Source: Paludibacteraceae bacterium
Lineage (GTDB): Bacteria > Bacteroidota > Bacteroidia > Bacteroidales > Paludibacteraceae
Reading direction: 5' to 3'
Assembly: GCA_017444615.1 (NCBI GenBank)
Contig: JAFSWF010000071.1
Coordinates: 34,788-98,787, forward strand
Length of the DNA stretch: 64,000 bases
Position numbers and translations under genes: made by a program. Shown in pieces: positions 1 through 9,304 of this stretch. The stretch's first letter is position 1; each line of letters begins with the position of its first letter. The notes beneath the pieces were generated by a model. The model had not been told where the DNA came from and did no database searches. It was given only the letters and a program-made list of their open reading frames with translations.

Positions 1-230
1 TCTTGCTCACTATCTACCACCACATAACGAATATCTGCTATGTGTGCTACCAATTGCCTCGTTTTAGACGAAACAATATCTTTATTGAAATAACTATTCA
101 CCCGTCTATGCAGGTTCTTAGCTTTACCCACATAGATGATTTGCCCGTCCTTGTCAAAGTATTGGTACACACCCGGACTTTCCGGTATGCGTTTTAATAA
201 TAATCCTATGTGCTCGCTCTTTTTCGACAT
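1..230 (-). CDS. uvrC: UvrABC excinuclease subunit C, N-terminal part (runs off the left edge)
   Basis: The start codon is at 230 and the gene continues beyond base 1, so about 76 codons are visible. The translation begins MSKKSEHIGLLLKRIPESPG, followed by VYQYFDKDGQIIYVGKAKNL. This is the GIY-YIG nuclease domain that opens UvrC, with VYQY and IIYVGKAKNL as the GIY and YIG strands. UvrC makes the dual incisions of nucleotide-excision repair with UvrA and UvrB in the cytoplasm. It is the last gene of the leftward run apt-uvrC, 53 bp downstream of apt. The GIY-YIG identity is clear from sequence; UvrC rather than another GIY-YIG protein is inferred from the SPGVYxxxD context and the family N-terminus. 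Confidence 0.88.
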   Translation of the reverse strand, partial: MSKKSEHIGLLLKRIPESPGVYQYFDKDGQIIYVGKAKNLHRRVNSYFNKDIVSSKTRQLVAHIADIRYVVVDSEQ

Positions 231-283
231 TTTGTCTTTTGTCTTTCAACGAAGCGGTCTTTACTCTTTTAGGCAAAGCCGGT

Positions 284-823
284 CTATTCATCCACTTCGA
301 TGCCAAAGAGGCAATCTACATCCTCTGCTTTTCCTGCCAGATACTCGCGTCCATGCAGACCTTCCAGTTCTATAACACAATTGACGTAGATCTTCTTAAC
401 GCCTAATTTTTTAACCAGATTTATGGCCGCCTCCATCGAACCTCCTGTTGCAAGAATGTCATCATGGATAAGGACTACATCGTTTTCATTGAGTGCATCT
501 TTGTGCATCTGAATAGTGTCATCTCCATATTCCTTAGCATATGTGATAGAAACGGTCTCTGCCGGTAGTTTGTTATGCTTACGGATAGGAACAAATCCTG
601 CGCCTATCTCCATAGCCACAGCCGGCGCTAAGATAAATCCCCGCGACTCAATACCTACTACCTGAGTAATCCCTAAATCTTTGTAACGTTTTACAATCTC
701 ATCCCGCATCCATTTCAAGCAATCATTCTTTGCCAAAGCGGTTGTAATGTCTTTGAATTGAATACCCGGAATTGGAAAATCCGGCACGTTACGAATGGCT
801 TTTTTTACATCTTCTGCTGTCAT
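284..823 (-). CDS. apt: Adenine phosphoribosyltransferase
   Basis: 179 aa, the normal length for Apt. It converts adenine and PRPP to AMP in purine salvage in the cytoplasm. The PRPP-binding loop is visible as VVLIHDDILATGGS at about residues 117-130. The N-terminal part carries FPIPGIQFKDIT, and GIESRGFILAPAVA gives the conserved ESRGF motif. The ATG at 823 follows a junction that contains a parS-type palindrome. It lies downstream of mnmG on the same strand, about 108 bp away. No unusual residues are seen. Confidence 0.95.
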   Translation of the reverse strand: MTAEDVKKAIRNVPDFPIPGIQFKDITTALAKNDCLKWMRDEIVKRYKDLGITQVVGIESRGFILAPAVAMEIGAGFVPIRKHNKLPAETVSITYAKEYGDDTIQMHKDALNENDVVLIHDDILATGGSMEAAINLVKKLGVKKIYVNCVIELEGLHGREYLAGKAEDVDCLFGIEVDE

Positions 824-844
824 AATTGTATATGTTTTATTGTT

Positions 845-860
845 TGTTCCACGTGAAACA
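845..860. other. parS-type centromere site (ParB/Spo0J binding palindrome)
   Basis: The 16-mer TGTTCCACGTGAAACA matches the classical parS consensus TGTTNCACGTGAAACA at every position. It sits in the short apt-mnmG junction, outside coding sequence. parS sites bind ParB and normally cluster around the replication origin; mnmG (gidA) is also origin-proximal in many bacteria. Only one copy was found in this window on reading by eye. The sequence match is direct; ParB binding and origin proximity are inference. Confidence 0.8.
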
Positions 861-931
861 TTCTTTATTAGTTTGTTTGCAAACTAAAATCATCCTTTGT
901 ACATCGTACATTATCCCTTTGTACATCGTTC

Positions 932-2797
932 TTATCTTCCCATTAGTATCAGCAACACGCTAATATCATTTGGACTAACGCCCGGGATACGTTGCGCTTC
1001 GCCAATAGATTGCGGACGAATACGGCTTAGTTTTTGTCTTGCTTCGGTACTCAAACTTTGTATTTCGTCATAATTAAAACTATCCGGAATACGTATTTGG
1101 TCCAATCGTTGCAGTTTAGCGGCCTCTACTTGTTCGCGTTTTATATAACCGGCGTACTTAATTTGTATCTCACAACTCTCCACCACTTCTTCGGAAAGAT
1201 GGGTTAGTTGTGCTTTTAATGAAGGCAGCACTTCTGCTAACCCACCAATAGTTACTTGTGGACGAAGAATCAAATCGCTTAGTTTGCTTCCTTCATGAAG
1301 CGCGCTACTACCGATACTTTCCAACCAACCGTCAATCTCTCCTTTATGAACAATTGTTTGACGCAAATAGCTGATAAATTCCTCACAGGCGTCTTGTTTA
1401 GTTTTCCACCCGTCGTAGCGTGCTCTATCGGCTAACCCCATCTCATAACTGCGTTCGGTTAATCGCTCGTCCGCATTATCCTGCCGCAACAAGATACGGT
1501 ATTCCGCGCGGGAAGTGAACATACGATACGGCTCATCTACGCCCTTATTAACCAAATCATCAATCAGCACGCCAATATAACTCTCGTCTCTTCCCATGGT
1601 AAAAGGTGCTCCTCCGTGAACGTTGATATGTGCGTTCACACCGGCCACTAACCCTTGTCCAGCCGCTTCTTCATAACCGGTGGTGCCGTTGATCTGCCCG
1701 GCAAAGAAGAGATTTTGGATCCGTTTGGTCTCTAAAGTGTGATGCAGTTGTGTCGGATCAAAGAAATCATATTCAATGGCATACCCGGGGCGATACAACA
1801 CAATATCTTCCAATCCTTTGACTGTCCTCAATCCCGCTAACTGAACCTGCCATGGCAGACTACTGGAAAAACCATTCACATAATATTCATTACTATCCAC
1901 GCCTTCGGGTTCCAGGAATAACTGATGAGCTTCTTTGTCAGCAAACGTAACAATCTTGGTCTCTATACTGGGGCAATAACGCGGACCGATACTTTGTATT
2001 TGTCCGTTAAAAAGGGGCGAATCGGCTAATCCGGCGCGTAAGGCTTCGTGCGTCTTCGGATTGGTGTAGGTGATCCAGCAAGGCATCTGTTTCAGTTCTC
2101 TACGAACGCTACTCAAATACGAGAATTGATGCCAATCTGTATCTCCATTTTGCCGGATCATCTCCTCGAAATGAATAGAACGTGCATCCACACGAGCAGG
2201 AGTACCGGTTTTCATTCTATCGGCTTGGAACCCCAACTCCACTAACTGTTCAGTCAAACCATATGATGCCGGTTCGGAGGTTCGTCCACCCCGTATTTGT
2301 GTCTTGCCGCAATGCATCAATCCATTCAAGAAAGTACCATTTGTCAGTACTACGGTGCCTGCAACCATCTCTATGCCTAAAGCCGTCTTTACACCGCAAA
2401 CCTTATTATCTTTGATAATAAGACTAACAACAGTGTCTTGCCATATAAAGAGATTATCCGTGTGAGATAACACATCCACCCATGCCTCAATAAAACGCTT
2501 ACGATCGCTTTGACTACGCGGACTCCACATAGCTGCTCCTTTGCTTCTATTGAGCATCCTAAACTGAATAGCCGTCCTATCCGTCACAATACCCATTTGC
2601 CCTCCAAGCGCATCTATCTCTCTCACAATCTGACCTTTAGCTATTCCTCCAACGGCAGGATTGCAACTCATCTGGGCAATCTTATTCATGTCCATTGTGA
2701 TGAGTAAGGTCTTACTTCCCATCCGCGCCGCTGCACTGGCAGCCTCACAACCGGCGTGTCCTGCTCCTACTACTATGACATCGTATCTAAAATCCAT
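932..2797 (-). CDS. mnmG: tRNA uridine-5-carboxymethylaminomethyl modification enzyme MnmG (GidA)
   Basis: 621 aa, full family length. With MnmE it installs the carboxymethylaminomethyl group at U34 of certain tRNAs. The N-terminus has the FAD-binding Rossmann motif VVGAGHAGCEAA (about residues 10-21), followed by the family signature SCNPAVGGIAKGQIVREIDA. The second signature GYEEAAGQGLVAG is present near residue 370, and the C-terminal helical MnmE/tRNA-binding region ends in the typical PGVSPNDISVLLILMGR. The ATG lies 2 bp after the yraN stop, so it is probably translated from the same mRNA as the mre-rodA-yraN run. Confidence 0.97.
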   Translation of the reverse strand: MDFRYDVIVVGAGHAGCEAASAAARMGSKTLLITMDMNKIAQMSCNPAVGGIAKGQIVREIDALGGQMGIVTDRTAIQFRMLNRSKGAAMWSPRSQSDRKRFIEAWVDVLSHTDNLFIWQDTVVSLIIKDNKVCGVKTALGIEMVAGTVVLTNGTFLNGLMHCGKTQIRGGRTSEPASYGLTEQLVELGFQADRMKTGTPARVDARSIHFEEMIRQNGDTDWHQFSYLSSVRRELKQMPCWITYTNPKTHEALRAGLADSPLFNGQIQSIGPRYCPSIETKIVTFADKEAHQLFLEPEGVDSNEYYVNGFSSSLPWQVQLAGLRTVKGLEDIVLYRPGYAIEYDFFDPTQLHHTLETKRIQNLFFAGQINGTTGYEEAAGQGLVAGVNAHINVHGGAPFTMGRDESYIGVLIDDLVNKGVDEPYRMFTSRAEYRILLRQDNADERLTERSYEMGLADRARYDGWKTKQDACEEFISYLRQTIVHKGEIDGWLESIGSSALHEGSKLSDLILRPQVTIGGLAEVLPSLKAQLTHLSEEVVESCEIQIKYAGYIKREQVEAAKLQRLDQIRIPDSFNYDEIQSLSTEARQKLSRIRPQSIGEAQRIPGVSPNDISVLLILMGR

Positions 2798-2799
2798 TT

Positions 2800-3255
2800 C
2801 TATCTACGTTTGCTTCCTATTGTTTTATTTCGATGTTCCCATTTCCATTGCCCGTTAAATGAACCCGTGTTCAGTGTTCGGTTAGAGGGATAAAAGGCGT
2901 TCTCTAAATGACATCGATACGTTATTTCTAATGTCTCCGGGTGAAGGAGCACACCGATGATATCAAATCGCAGCAACTTTTCAGTTTTGCGGTACTTGAT
3001 ATACGCATTGGCAGCCGCTATCATGCGTTGTTTCTTATGCGCATCCACAAACTCTTCCGGTCGCACATCGCCAAAAGTACTCGTACGTGCTTTCACTTCA
3101 GCAAACACTATCTCATGGCGATTCTCAGCAATCAGGTCCACCTCCAAATGTCCCATACGCCAATTGCGTTCAATCACTTTGAAGCCTTTTTTCTCTAATA
3201 GCTTAGCGGCTTCTTGCTCACCCGCGATTCCTATAGGGTCTGTTACAAATGCCAT
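2800..3255 (-). CDS. yraN: YraN/UPF0102 family nuclease-fold protein
   Basis: I chose the ATG at 3255 (MAFVTDPIGIAGEQ) rather than the longer frame from 3324, because it gives the usual YraN N-terminus and its A overlaps the rodA stop (TGATG). That leaves 151 aa. The core has the family motifs GEQEAAKLLEKKGFKVIERN, GHLEVDLIAE and IVFAEVKAR, which is the restriction-endonuclease-like D/E-x-K fold. The biological role of the family is unsettled. It is translationally coupled to rodA and followed closely by mnmG. The tail after about residue 120 (FYPSNRTLNTGSFNG...) is low-conservation extension. Confidence 0.85.
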   Translation of the reverse strand: MAFVTDPIGIAGEQEAAKLLEKKGFKVIERNWRMGHLEVDLIAENRHEIVFAEVKARTSTFGDVRPEEFVDAHKKQRMIAAANAYIKYRKTEKLLRFDIIGVLLHPETLEITYRCHLENAFYPSNRTLNTGSFNGQWKWEHRNKTIGSKRR

Positions 3256-4718
3256 CAGCGTAGTTGTTCTGTGCGCGCTACATCTAACCTCAGTAAGATG
3301 AAGAGCAGCAATGTGAAACCCCATAACGAACTACCGCCATAACTGAAGAACGGTAGTGGAATACCAATCACCGGCAATAATCCCAATACCATACCCACGT
3401 TGATCGTTAGGTGGAATAGAAAAATGCTGGCAACGGAGTAAGCGTATATACGATTGAAGATCGTTCGCTGACGCTCAGCTATCACAATCAGCCGTAGGAT
3501 GAAAAACAGATACGCTAACAGCACAATCACTGACCCCACAAAACCCCATTCTTCGCCTACGGTGCAGAAGATAAAGTCCGTATCTTGTTCCGGCACGAAT
3601 TGTAATTTCGTCTGCGTACCATTCAGATAGCCTTTTCCAAAGAGTTGACCGGAACCAATGGCAATACGTGCTTGGTTGACGTTGTAGCCTGCTCCGGCTG
3701 GGTCTTCTTTCATACCCAGCAGCACTTCGATACGTATCCGTTGATGCGGTTGGAGCACTTTGGTAAACACAAAATCGCAAGCCTGCGTGTAACCGATGCA
3801 GAATAAACTGAATAGCGCTACAATCAGTAACTGGTATTTTCGCCAATACAAACTTTCAATCACGGTGTAGATACTCAGCGCCACCACCACACCGATGCTT
3901 AACCAATCAAACGGTACTTGAATCCAAATATTCACCACAAGTCCGATACCGTAAACAAGCATGACACTTCCCGTCAAAATCAGCCATAATAGACCGTTTT
4001 TATTTTCCTTGCATGTGAAATAAATCTCCACTAATGTCAGCAGAAGCATACATGCCAACACTCCCACACTTCCGCTTCCTAATGGTAACGCCACTGCGCT
4101 AAATCGAATACTGATAATAAACAACGCCACCGCTGCAACGCCTACCCACAGCACATAACCGCTCATTCCTTGTCGATAGAAAACCAGCAGAAATGCAGCG
4201 AAGACCAGCGCCGAACCGGTCTCTTTCTGAAGCACCATGATGATGAGCGCCGGTACGCCGATGATGGCAAAAGGTACGATCAAATCGCGCCAAGTTCGTA
4301 TCTTGTACTCGTATCGACCCATATATTTGGCAATGGCTAAAGCCACAATACATTTGGCAAACTCAGCCGGTTGCAGACTAACAGGACCTAACGAAATCCA
4401 ACTCATCGAACCCTTGATATCATGGGCCAAGAAGGGTGTTGCCAACAGTAGTAATAGCATGGCGCCATAGGCAATATAGGCCAACACATCATACGTTTTG
4501 TAATCAATCAGCAGTAGTACCACCCCTAATACCAGCGAACCCAAAATCCACGTGAATTGTTTGCCGGCGCGGTTGGAAAAATCGAAGATACTGGTTTGGT
4601 CAAACGTATAACTGGCGCCATAGATGTTTAACCATCCAAATAGCACCAAGCCGAGGAAGAGACCTATCGTCGGCCAATCTAAGTTTTGCCATATGTTACC
4701 AGTTCTGGACGCTCTCAT
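3255..4718 (-). CDS. rodA: Rod-shape SEDS peptidoglycan polymerase RodA
   Basis: 487 aa polytopic membrane protein of the SEDS (FtsW/RodA/SpoVE) family, which polymerises glycan strands with PBP2 in the elongasome. Visible family blocks include GSMSWISLGPVSLQPAEFAK near residue 110 and the C-terminal NVGMVLGLLPVIGIPLPFFSYGGSS (about 440-465). It is longer than E. coli RodA (about 370 aa) because of an insertion of several extra hydrophobic segments in the middle, a form common in Bacteroidetes. Its start lies within the end of mrdA (23 bp overlap), fitting the mrdA-rodA partner arrangement. Confidence 0.95.
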   Translation of the reverse strand: MRASRTGNIWQNLDWPTIGLFLGLVLFGWLNIYGASYTFDQTSIFDFSNRAGKQFTWILGSLVLGVVLLLIDYKTYDVLAYIAYGAMLLLLLATPFLAHDIKGSMSWISLGPVSLQPAEFAKCIVALAIAKYMGRYEYKIRTWRDLIVPFAIIGVPALIIMVLQKETGSALVFAAFLLVFYRQGMSGYVLWVGVAAVALFIISIRFSAVALPLGSGSVGVLACMLLLTLVEIYFTCKENKNGLLWLILTGSVMLVYGIGLVVNIWIQVPFDWLSIGVVVALSIYTVIESLYWRKYQLLIVALFSLFCIGYTQACDFVFTKVLQPHQRIRIEVLLGMKEDPAGAGYNVNQARIAIGSGQLFGKGYLNGTQTKLQFVPEQDTDFIFCTVGEEWGFVGSVIVLLAYLFFILRLIVIAERQRTIFNRIYAYSVASIFLFHLTINVGMVLGLLPVIGIPLPFFSYGGSSLWGFTLLLFILLRLDVARTEQLR

Positions 4719-6534
4719 TCAAAATACTCTCTCGCATTTTCTTTCGTAATCCCGTTCGTTTGATGCTGCCGGTTAGGTATTGCTCAAAGAGCAAACTGCC
4801 CACCGGACATGCCCAGGTTGCACCAAATCCGGCATTTTCAACCACTACCGCAACGGCAATTTGAGGATTTTCCACCGGCGCAAATCCGATGAAGATAGCA
4901 TGATCCTTGCCATGCGGGTTCTGGGCCGTTCCGGTCTTGCCGGCGCATTCAATGCTGTCAATGGGATACCACCGGCCGGTACCGTATTTCATTACGCGAT
5001 GCATGCCCTCTTTCACCTCTGCAAAATGTTTCGTATCAATCGCCAACTCATGTCTGTGCGTACTCATCGAATCATTCTTATTGAGATGCGGTGTGATGAA
5101 ATAGCCTTCATTAGCGATAGCGGCTGCCTGATTAGCTAACTGCAACGGAGTCACTAATATCTCGCCCTGCCCGATACTTAGGGAACGAATAGTGATTGCT
5201 TTCCACCCTGTTTTGCCATATATGCGGTCAAAGAGTTTGGTACTCGGCACACTACCTGCCGATTGTTCGCTCAGGTCTGTATCTGTGAACCGTTGACCCA
5301 GGCCAAAAGCCATCACCGCCTCGCGCCATAGTTCGTAACGATGCCGAAAAGCCTCGTTTTCATCGCCGTATCCATCTTTCTGCAGCAAGTCTCGGAAGGC
5401 GCACCAGAAATAGGGATTGCAACTCTGCTCAATCGCTTCACCCAATGCCACCGGCGAACCGTGATGGTGAGTACATTTGATGGGACTGCTCTGTGGTCCG
5501 CTGCAAGGGTATAACGTGTTGGGGGTGATGGCTTTTTGCTGCAAACAAACCAGCGCTTGAATGGTCTTAAAGGTTGAACCGGGAGGGTACATAGCTTGCG
5601 TAGCACGGTTCATCAGCGGTTTGAGCGGATCATTCAATAGGGTGTTGTAGTTCTTGCTTCGCTCTTTGCCTACCAGTACTTTGGGGTTCCATGCCGGACT
5701 GGAAGCCAAGGCTAAGATCTCGCCTGTTTGGGGTTCGATGGCTACTACGCTGCCTATTTTGCCGGTTAATAACTCTTCTGCCAGCAACTGCAGTTGAATG
5801 TCCAATGTGGTGTAGAGGTCGGTACCTGCAACGGCGTTGCGGTCCAACGCACCATCTTGATAACTGCCTTGCATTCGCCCCCGCGAGTCGCGCATCAGCA
5901 CTTCCACTCCTTTCTCGCCGCGTAACTGCTGCTCATACGTGCGCTCAAGACCATCACGTCCGGAGTAGTCGCCTCGGGCATAGTAATGATCGCGGTCTAT
6001 ATCGTTTTGGTTCACCTCGCCTACTGATCCCAGCACGTGTGCTGCGGCTTTGTAGGTATAGTCTCGCAAAGTGCGTTTCTGGATCTGCACACCGGGGAAT
6101 AAGAATAATTCCTCTTGCAGCATTGCAATGTCTTCTTTCTTGAGTTGCGATAGAAACACCTGCGGCGTCCAACGAGAATAACCACGGTTCTTGCGACGGT
6201 TCTTAATATCCGCTATCCGCAAATCAAACTCTTCACGACTGATGTGCATACAGCGGCAGAATTGCGTCGTGTCCCAGTTTGCACCCATCTCACGCATCGT
6301 CAGCGTCACTTCATAGATAGGCTGATTAAAGACCAATAACTCACCGTTTCGGTCGTATATTAGTCCGCGGGAGGGATAAATAGTCTGCTTAACCAACGCG
6401 TTATTATCCGCTTGACCTTGTGTTGATTGGTCGATGATTTGCAGGTAAAACAACCGAATAATATACACCAATACAATCACAATGGCGATGCCACTGATCA
6501 CGTACTTGCGACTATCATTCGGGTCATTAATCAT
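4696..6534 (-). CDS. mrdA: Penicillin-binding protein 2 (elongasome transpeptidase)
   Basis: 612 aa with one N-terminal membrane helix (about residues 13-30), a PBP dimerisation domain and a transpeptidase domain. The catalytic motifs are complete: SxxK as PPGSTFKTI, SxN as EQSCNPYFW and KTG as CAGKTGTAQNP. It cross-links peptidoglycan made by RodA during side-wall growth. Its ATG overlaps the mreD stop by 4 bp and its end overlaps rodA, which indicates tight coupling within the shape operon. Confidence 0.95.
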   Translation of the reverse strand: MINDPNDSRKYVISGIAIVIVLVYIIRLFYLQIIDQSTQGQADNNALVKQTIYPSRGLIYDRNGELLVFNQPIYEVTLTMREMGANWDTTQFCRCMHISREEFDLRIADIKNRRKNRGYSRWTPQVFLSQLKKEDIAMLQEELFLFPGVQIQKRTLRDYTYKAAAHVLGSVGEVNQNDIDRDHYYARGDYSGRDGLERTYEQQLRGEKGVEVLMRDSRGRMQGSYQDGALDRNAVAGTDLYTTLDIQLQLLAEELLTGKIGSVVAIEPQTGEILALASSPAWNPKVLVGKERSKNYNTLLNDPLKPLMNRATQAMYPPGSTFKTIQALVCLQQKAITPNTLYPCSGPQSSPIKCTHHHGSPVALGEAIEQSCNPYFWCAFRDLLQKDGYGDENEAFRHRYELWREAVMAFGLGQRFTDTDLSEQSAGSVPSTKLFDRIYGKTGWKAITIRSLSIGQGEILVTPLQLANQAAAIANEGYFITPHLNKNDSMSTHRHELAIDTKHFAEVKEGMHRVMKYGTGRWYPIDSIECAGKTGTAQNPHGKDHAIFIGFAPVENPQIAVAVVVENAGFGATWACPVGSLLFEQYLTGSIKRTGLRKKMRESILNESVQNW

Positions 6535-7025
6535 CGGTCAAACAGTAGATTGTATCCTAAAATCAGCAGAATAGTCAAGGTGCTGCTCACCACCGTCTCT
6601 GCCAGTACAAAACCTATATGGCTCCAGCTCCATGCAGCCAGCATAAAGATCGCCAAATGGTGAACGAGCACTAAGATAACTGCGTATTTGATAAATGCCT
6701 CAAAGCCTATAGTGCGAACACTAATCTGCTCATTTAGACGGTCTTTTTCGTTGATAAACGCCGCCAGTAGATACGGTCGGATGAACATTACCAAAATACA
6801 GCTTGCGGTATGAATGCCTAACGAATTGCAGAACATATCCATCACCAATCCCACCGCTGCGCCAATGAACATATCCGCTATATGTGGCAGCGTGATAGGC
6901 ATCATCAGCAGGCATAGCAGGTACACATACGGATGGCAAACACCCCATAACTGCAACTGATTGAAGAGTAGCACTTGCAGGACCATCACGATGATGTAAC
7001 GTATGAGTTGCTTAGTCCAATCCAT
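6531..7025 (-). CDS. mreD: Rod-shape determining membrane protein MreD
   Basis: 164 aa, almost entirely hydrophobic, with about five transmembrane segments starting at LIRYIIVMVLQVLLFNQL. The motif FIGAAVGLVMDMF matches the conserved GxxxGLxxDxF block of MreD. It is part of the membrane scaffold connecting MreB to the wall synthases. It overlaps mreC by 14 bp upstream and mrdA by 4 bp downstream. The primary sequence of this family is poorly conserved, so context carries much of the assignment. Confidence 0.88.
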   Translation of the reverse strand: MDWTKQLIRYIIVMVLQVLLFNQLQLWGVCHPYVYLLCLLMMPITLPHIADMFIGAAVGLVMDMFCNSLGIHTASCILVMFIRPYLLAAFINEKDRLNEQISVRTIGFEAFIKYAVILVLVHHLAIFMLAAWSWSHIGFVLAETVVSSTLTILLILGYNLLFDR

Positions 7026-7803
7026 ATTGTAATTCCTCCAATTCGTTTTTAGAGCGGTTTTGTATCACTTCTACGTGCTTTAATCGCTTGAAATCGGTGT
7101 TCAATCGTACGCGTATAGTGTGGTACGAATCACCGGCCTGTAAACGGCTACTTTCTACGATTCCAACGGGTATTCCTTCGGGAAAGACAGGACTCAAACC
7201 GCTCGTCACAATCGTATCACCGGCGTTAATAACCATATGCGCGGCTACATCGGTCAGGTTGGCGTAGCGCGTGTCTTTGCCGTCCCATACGAGCGTAGCG
7301 ATGTAATCATTCTTCGTAAACCGGCAACTGATATGTGTGTGCGTGTTGATGATCGGCAGTACGACGCTATAATGAGGGCCTACCGTTCGCACGATGCCGA
7401 CTACACCCTCCGCATTGCGCACGCCTTGACCACGCACAACACTATCTTTGCTGCCGCGATTAATCGTCAGATAATTATGCAACTCATCGGTCGTCATCTG
7501 TACCACTTGAGCCGGCATATAATGCACGTTAGGGGCTATTTCTCCCGATTTCATCGACTCTATCTGATTGCGTAGCACTGCGTTTTCTGCCGCCAATTGT
7601 TCATTCGTCTGACGCAAGGAGAAGTAACCGCGCACCTCACTCTCCTGCTCGTATTGCCACGCAATGAACGCATTGGCACTACTCAACACATGACTGCGAG
7701 GAGCTGCGTTATGGTACACAATCAGTAAAAACGCAGCAACTTCCAGTATCAAGAAGACAAGGAAGTTGCTATACCGCTGCAGTATTTTAAGCAATGTCTG
7801 CAT
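7012..7803 (-). CDS. mreC: Rod-shape determining protein MreC
   Basis: 263 aa. One N-terminal transmembrane helix (about 14-29) is followed by a periplasmic coiled coil (EQLAAENAVLRNQIESM, about 66-82) and the MreC beta-barrel core with GQGVRNAEGVVGIV and DTIVTSGLSPVFPEGIPVG. It links MreB inside the cell to PBP2 and RodA outside. It lies downstream of mreB across a 145-bp spacer rich in short repeats and overlaps mreD. Confidence 0.93.
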   Translation of the reverse strand: MQTLLKILQRYSNFLVFLILEVAAFLLIVYHNAAPRSHVLSSANAFIAWQYEQESEVRGYFSLRQTNEQLAAENAVLRNQIESMKSGEIAPNVHYMPAQVVQMTTDELHNYLTINRGSKDSVVRGQGVRNAEGVVGIVRTVGPHYSVVLPIINTHTHISCRFTKNDYIATLVWDGKDTRYANLTDVAAHMVINAGDTIVTSGLSPVFPEGIPVGIVESSRLQAGDSYHTIRVRLNTDFKRLKHVEVIQNRSKNELEELQYGLD

Positions 7804-7948
7804 AAATAGAATTTACAATGTACAATTTACAATGTACAAAGGGCTGACGGGGTTTGGTACAAACTCATTGAATCCGAACTGACACCCAACGTTGTACAAA
7901 AACCACTAGAACGCTTTGTTAATTGTTAATTATTAATTGTTAATTTAT
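7804..7948. repeat. mreB-mreC spacer built partly of 7-bp-period repeats
   Basis: The junction contains two low-complexity blocks: about 7808-7842, with repeated ACAATGT/ACAATTT units, and about 7919-7945, with ATTGTTA/ATTATTA units. Both have a period near 7 bp. No promoter of the TTTG-N20-TAnnTTTG type was found here, so mreC is probably read through from mreB. Similar blocks occur at many other junctions in the window. Confidence 0.7.
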
Positions 7949-8968
7949 TTAGCGAATCAAGAAGCCGAAGTTGTTCACGTTCTTCAGTGCTATTCCTGTA
8001 CCGCGGGCTACAGCGCGCAACGGATCATCCGCTACGTGGAACGGAATTGTAATCTTATCCGTCAAACGCTTAGCCAAACCATGCAGTAACGCACCACCAC
8101 CGGCTAGATAAATACCATTTTTCACAATATCCGAATACAACTCAGGCGGCGTGCTCTCCAAGGCCTGCAGAATAGCACCCTCGATCTTCGAAACACTCTT
8201 CTCCAAGCAATGCGAGATCTCCTGATAGCTCACAGGAACAGACATCGGCAACGCTGTCACTTTGTTCGGGCCGACCACGATAAAATCTTCCGGCGCGTCT
8301 TCCAGTTCCGGTAACGCTGAACCTACTTGAATCTTAATCCGCTCGGCCGTCGGTTCGTCTATACGCAGGTTGTGCATACGACCCATATACTCGATGATAT
8401 CTTGGTTGAAGTCATCTCCGGCTATCTTAATGGACTTGTTGCTCACAATGCCACCCAGCGAGATAACAGCAATCTCCGTCGTACCGCCACCGATATCTAC
8501 AATCATACAGCCCTCCGGACTCTCTACATCTATACCTATACCTATCGCTGCGGCCATCGGCTCATAAATCATATAGATATCACGGCCGCCGGCATGCTCC
8601 GAACTGTCGCGCACCGCACGGATCTCCACCTCCGTTGAACCTGAAGGAATACATACCACCATGCGAATCGACGGAGTGAATAAACGACTCTGCTTAGGAA
8701 TCATCTTAATCATACCGCGAATCATCATCTCGCATGCGTAGAAATCGGCAATCACACCATCGCGCAGCGGTCGAACGGTACGAATCATGTTCCCGCCCTT
8801 ACCAATCATCTGTTGCGCTTTGCGGCCTACGGCAACCATCTTGTTGTCCGCCATCGAAATAGCCACTACTGAAGGCTCATCTACCACCACTTTGTCATCA
8901 CACATGATGATGGTGTTCGCTGTCCCCAAGTCAATGGCAATCTCTTGAGTAAATGAAAAAAGTCCCAT
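7949..8968 (-). CDS. mreB: Actin-like rod-shape protein MreB
   Basis: 339 aa, normal length. Actin-fold ATPase that forms membrane-bound filaments guiding elongation. The phosphate-1 motif is IAIDLGTANTIIM, the phosphate-2 motif is MIVDIGGGTTEIAVIS, and the adenosine motif is IYLAGGGALLHGL. The N-terminal GLFSF fits a membrane-touching start. It is the first gene of the leftward shape operon mreB-mreC-mreD-mrdA-rodA and has a strong canonical promoter just upstream. Confidence 0.97.
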   Translation of the reverse strand: MGLFSFTQEIAIDLGTANTIIMCDDKVVVDEPSVVAISMADNKMVAVGRKAQQMIGKGGNMIRTVRPLRDGVIADFYACEMMIRGMIKMIPKQSRLFTPSIRMVVCIPSGSTEVEIRAVRDSSEHAGGRDIYMIYEPMAAAIGIGIDVESPEGCMIVDIGGGTTEIAVISLGGIVSNKSIKIAGDDFNQDIIEYMGRMHNLRIDEPTAERIKIQVGSALPELEDAPEDFIVVGPNKVTALPMSVPVSYQEISHCLEKSVSKIEGAILQALESTPPELYSDIVKNGIYLAGGGALLHGLAKRLTDKITIPFHVADDPLRAVARGTGIALKNVNNFGFLIR

Positions 8969-9009
8969 ATATTATTGTTGTTTAAAGTGCCTATTTCGGA
9001 AATTACGCG

Positions 9010-9041
9010 CAAAGGTACACATTTTTTTTGACATGTGCAAA
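9010..9041 (-). promoter_or_regulatory. mreB promoter (Bacteroidetes sigma-70 type)
   Basis: On the minus strand the -33 TTTG (9038-9041) is followed by exactly 20 bp and then the -7 element TACCTTTG (9010-9017). The -33 is extended as TTTGCACATGTC, the same extended form seen at tRNA-Pro and, in part, at other promoters here. It lies 42 bp upstream of the mreB start. Confidence 0.85.
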
Positions 9042-9160
9042 TTTTTATAGAAAAATTTTTTCTTCCATCTATGTCACACGCTTTCGATGCGCCCTTCTTC
9101 CCCTCAACTGCCCCTTAATAATGTCTGCCCTAATACCCAACCAAACTTCTGGAAATATAG

Positions 9161-9299
9161 AACATTTTCCTTAGTCGAAGGCAAGTCGAATGCAAGTCGA
9201 AGGCAAAACGAATGCAAGCCGTACCTAATTTAGACCCCAAATTGAACATTTAGCGCCCATAATGCCCCTACTAGAAGTCTAGATAATTAGAAAACTAGA
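9161..9299 (+). repeat. Dispersed intergenic repeat, copy 1
   Basis: A 139-bp noncoding block that reappears in inverted orientation at 30661..30804. Shared blocks in order are AACATTTT, an array of 11-bp units of the form AAGTCGAAGGC, GCCGTACCTAATTTA, AAATTGAACATTT, CTAGA-rich sequence and AGAAAACTAG. It lies just beyond the end of the fructokinase gene, at the outer border of PUL-A. No open reading frame of interest is inside. The rest of the 8969-9372 gap holds the mreB promoter and a possible terminator; I see nothing else in it. Confidence 0.8.
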
Positions 9300-9304
9300 T
9301 GCAA

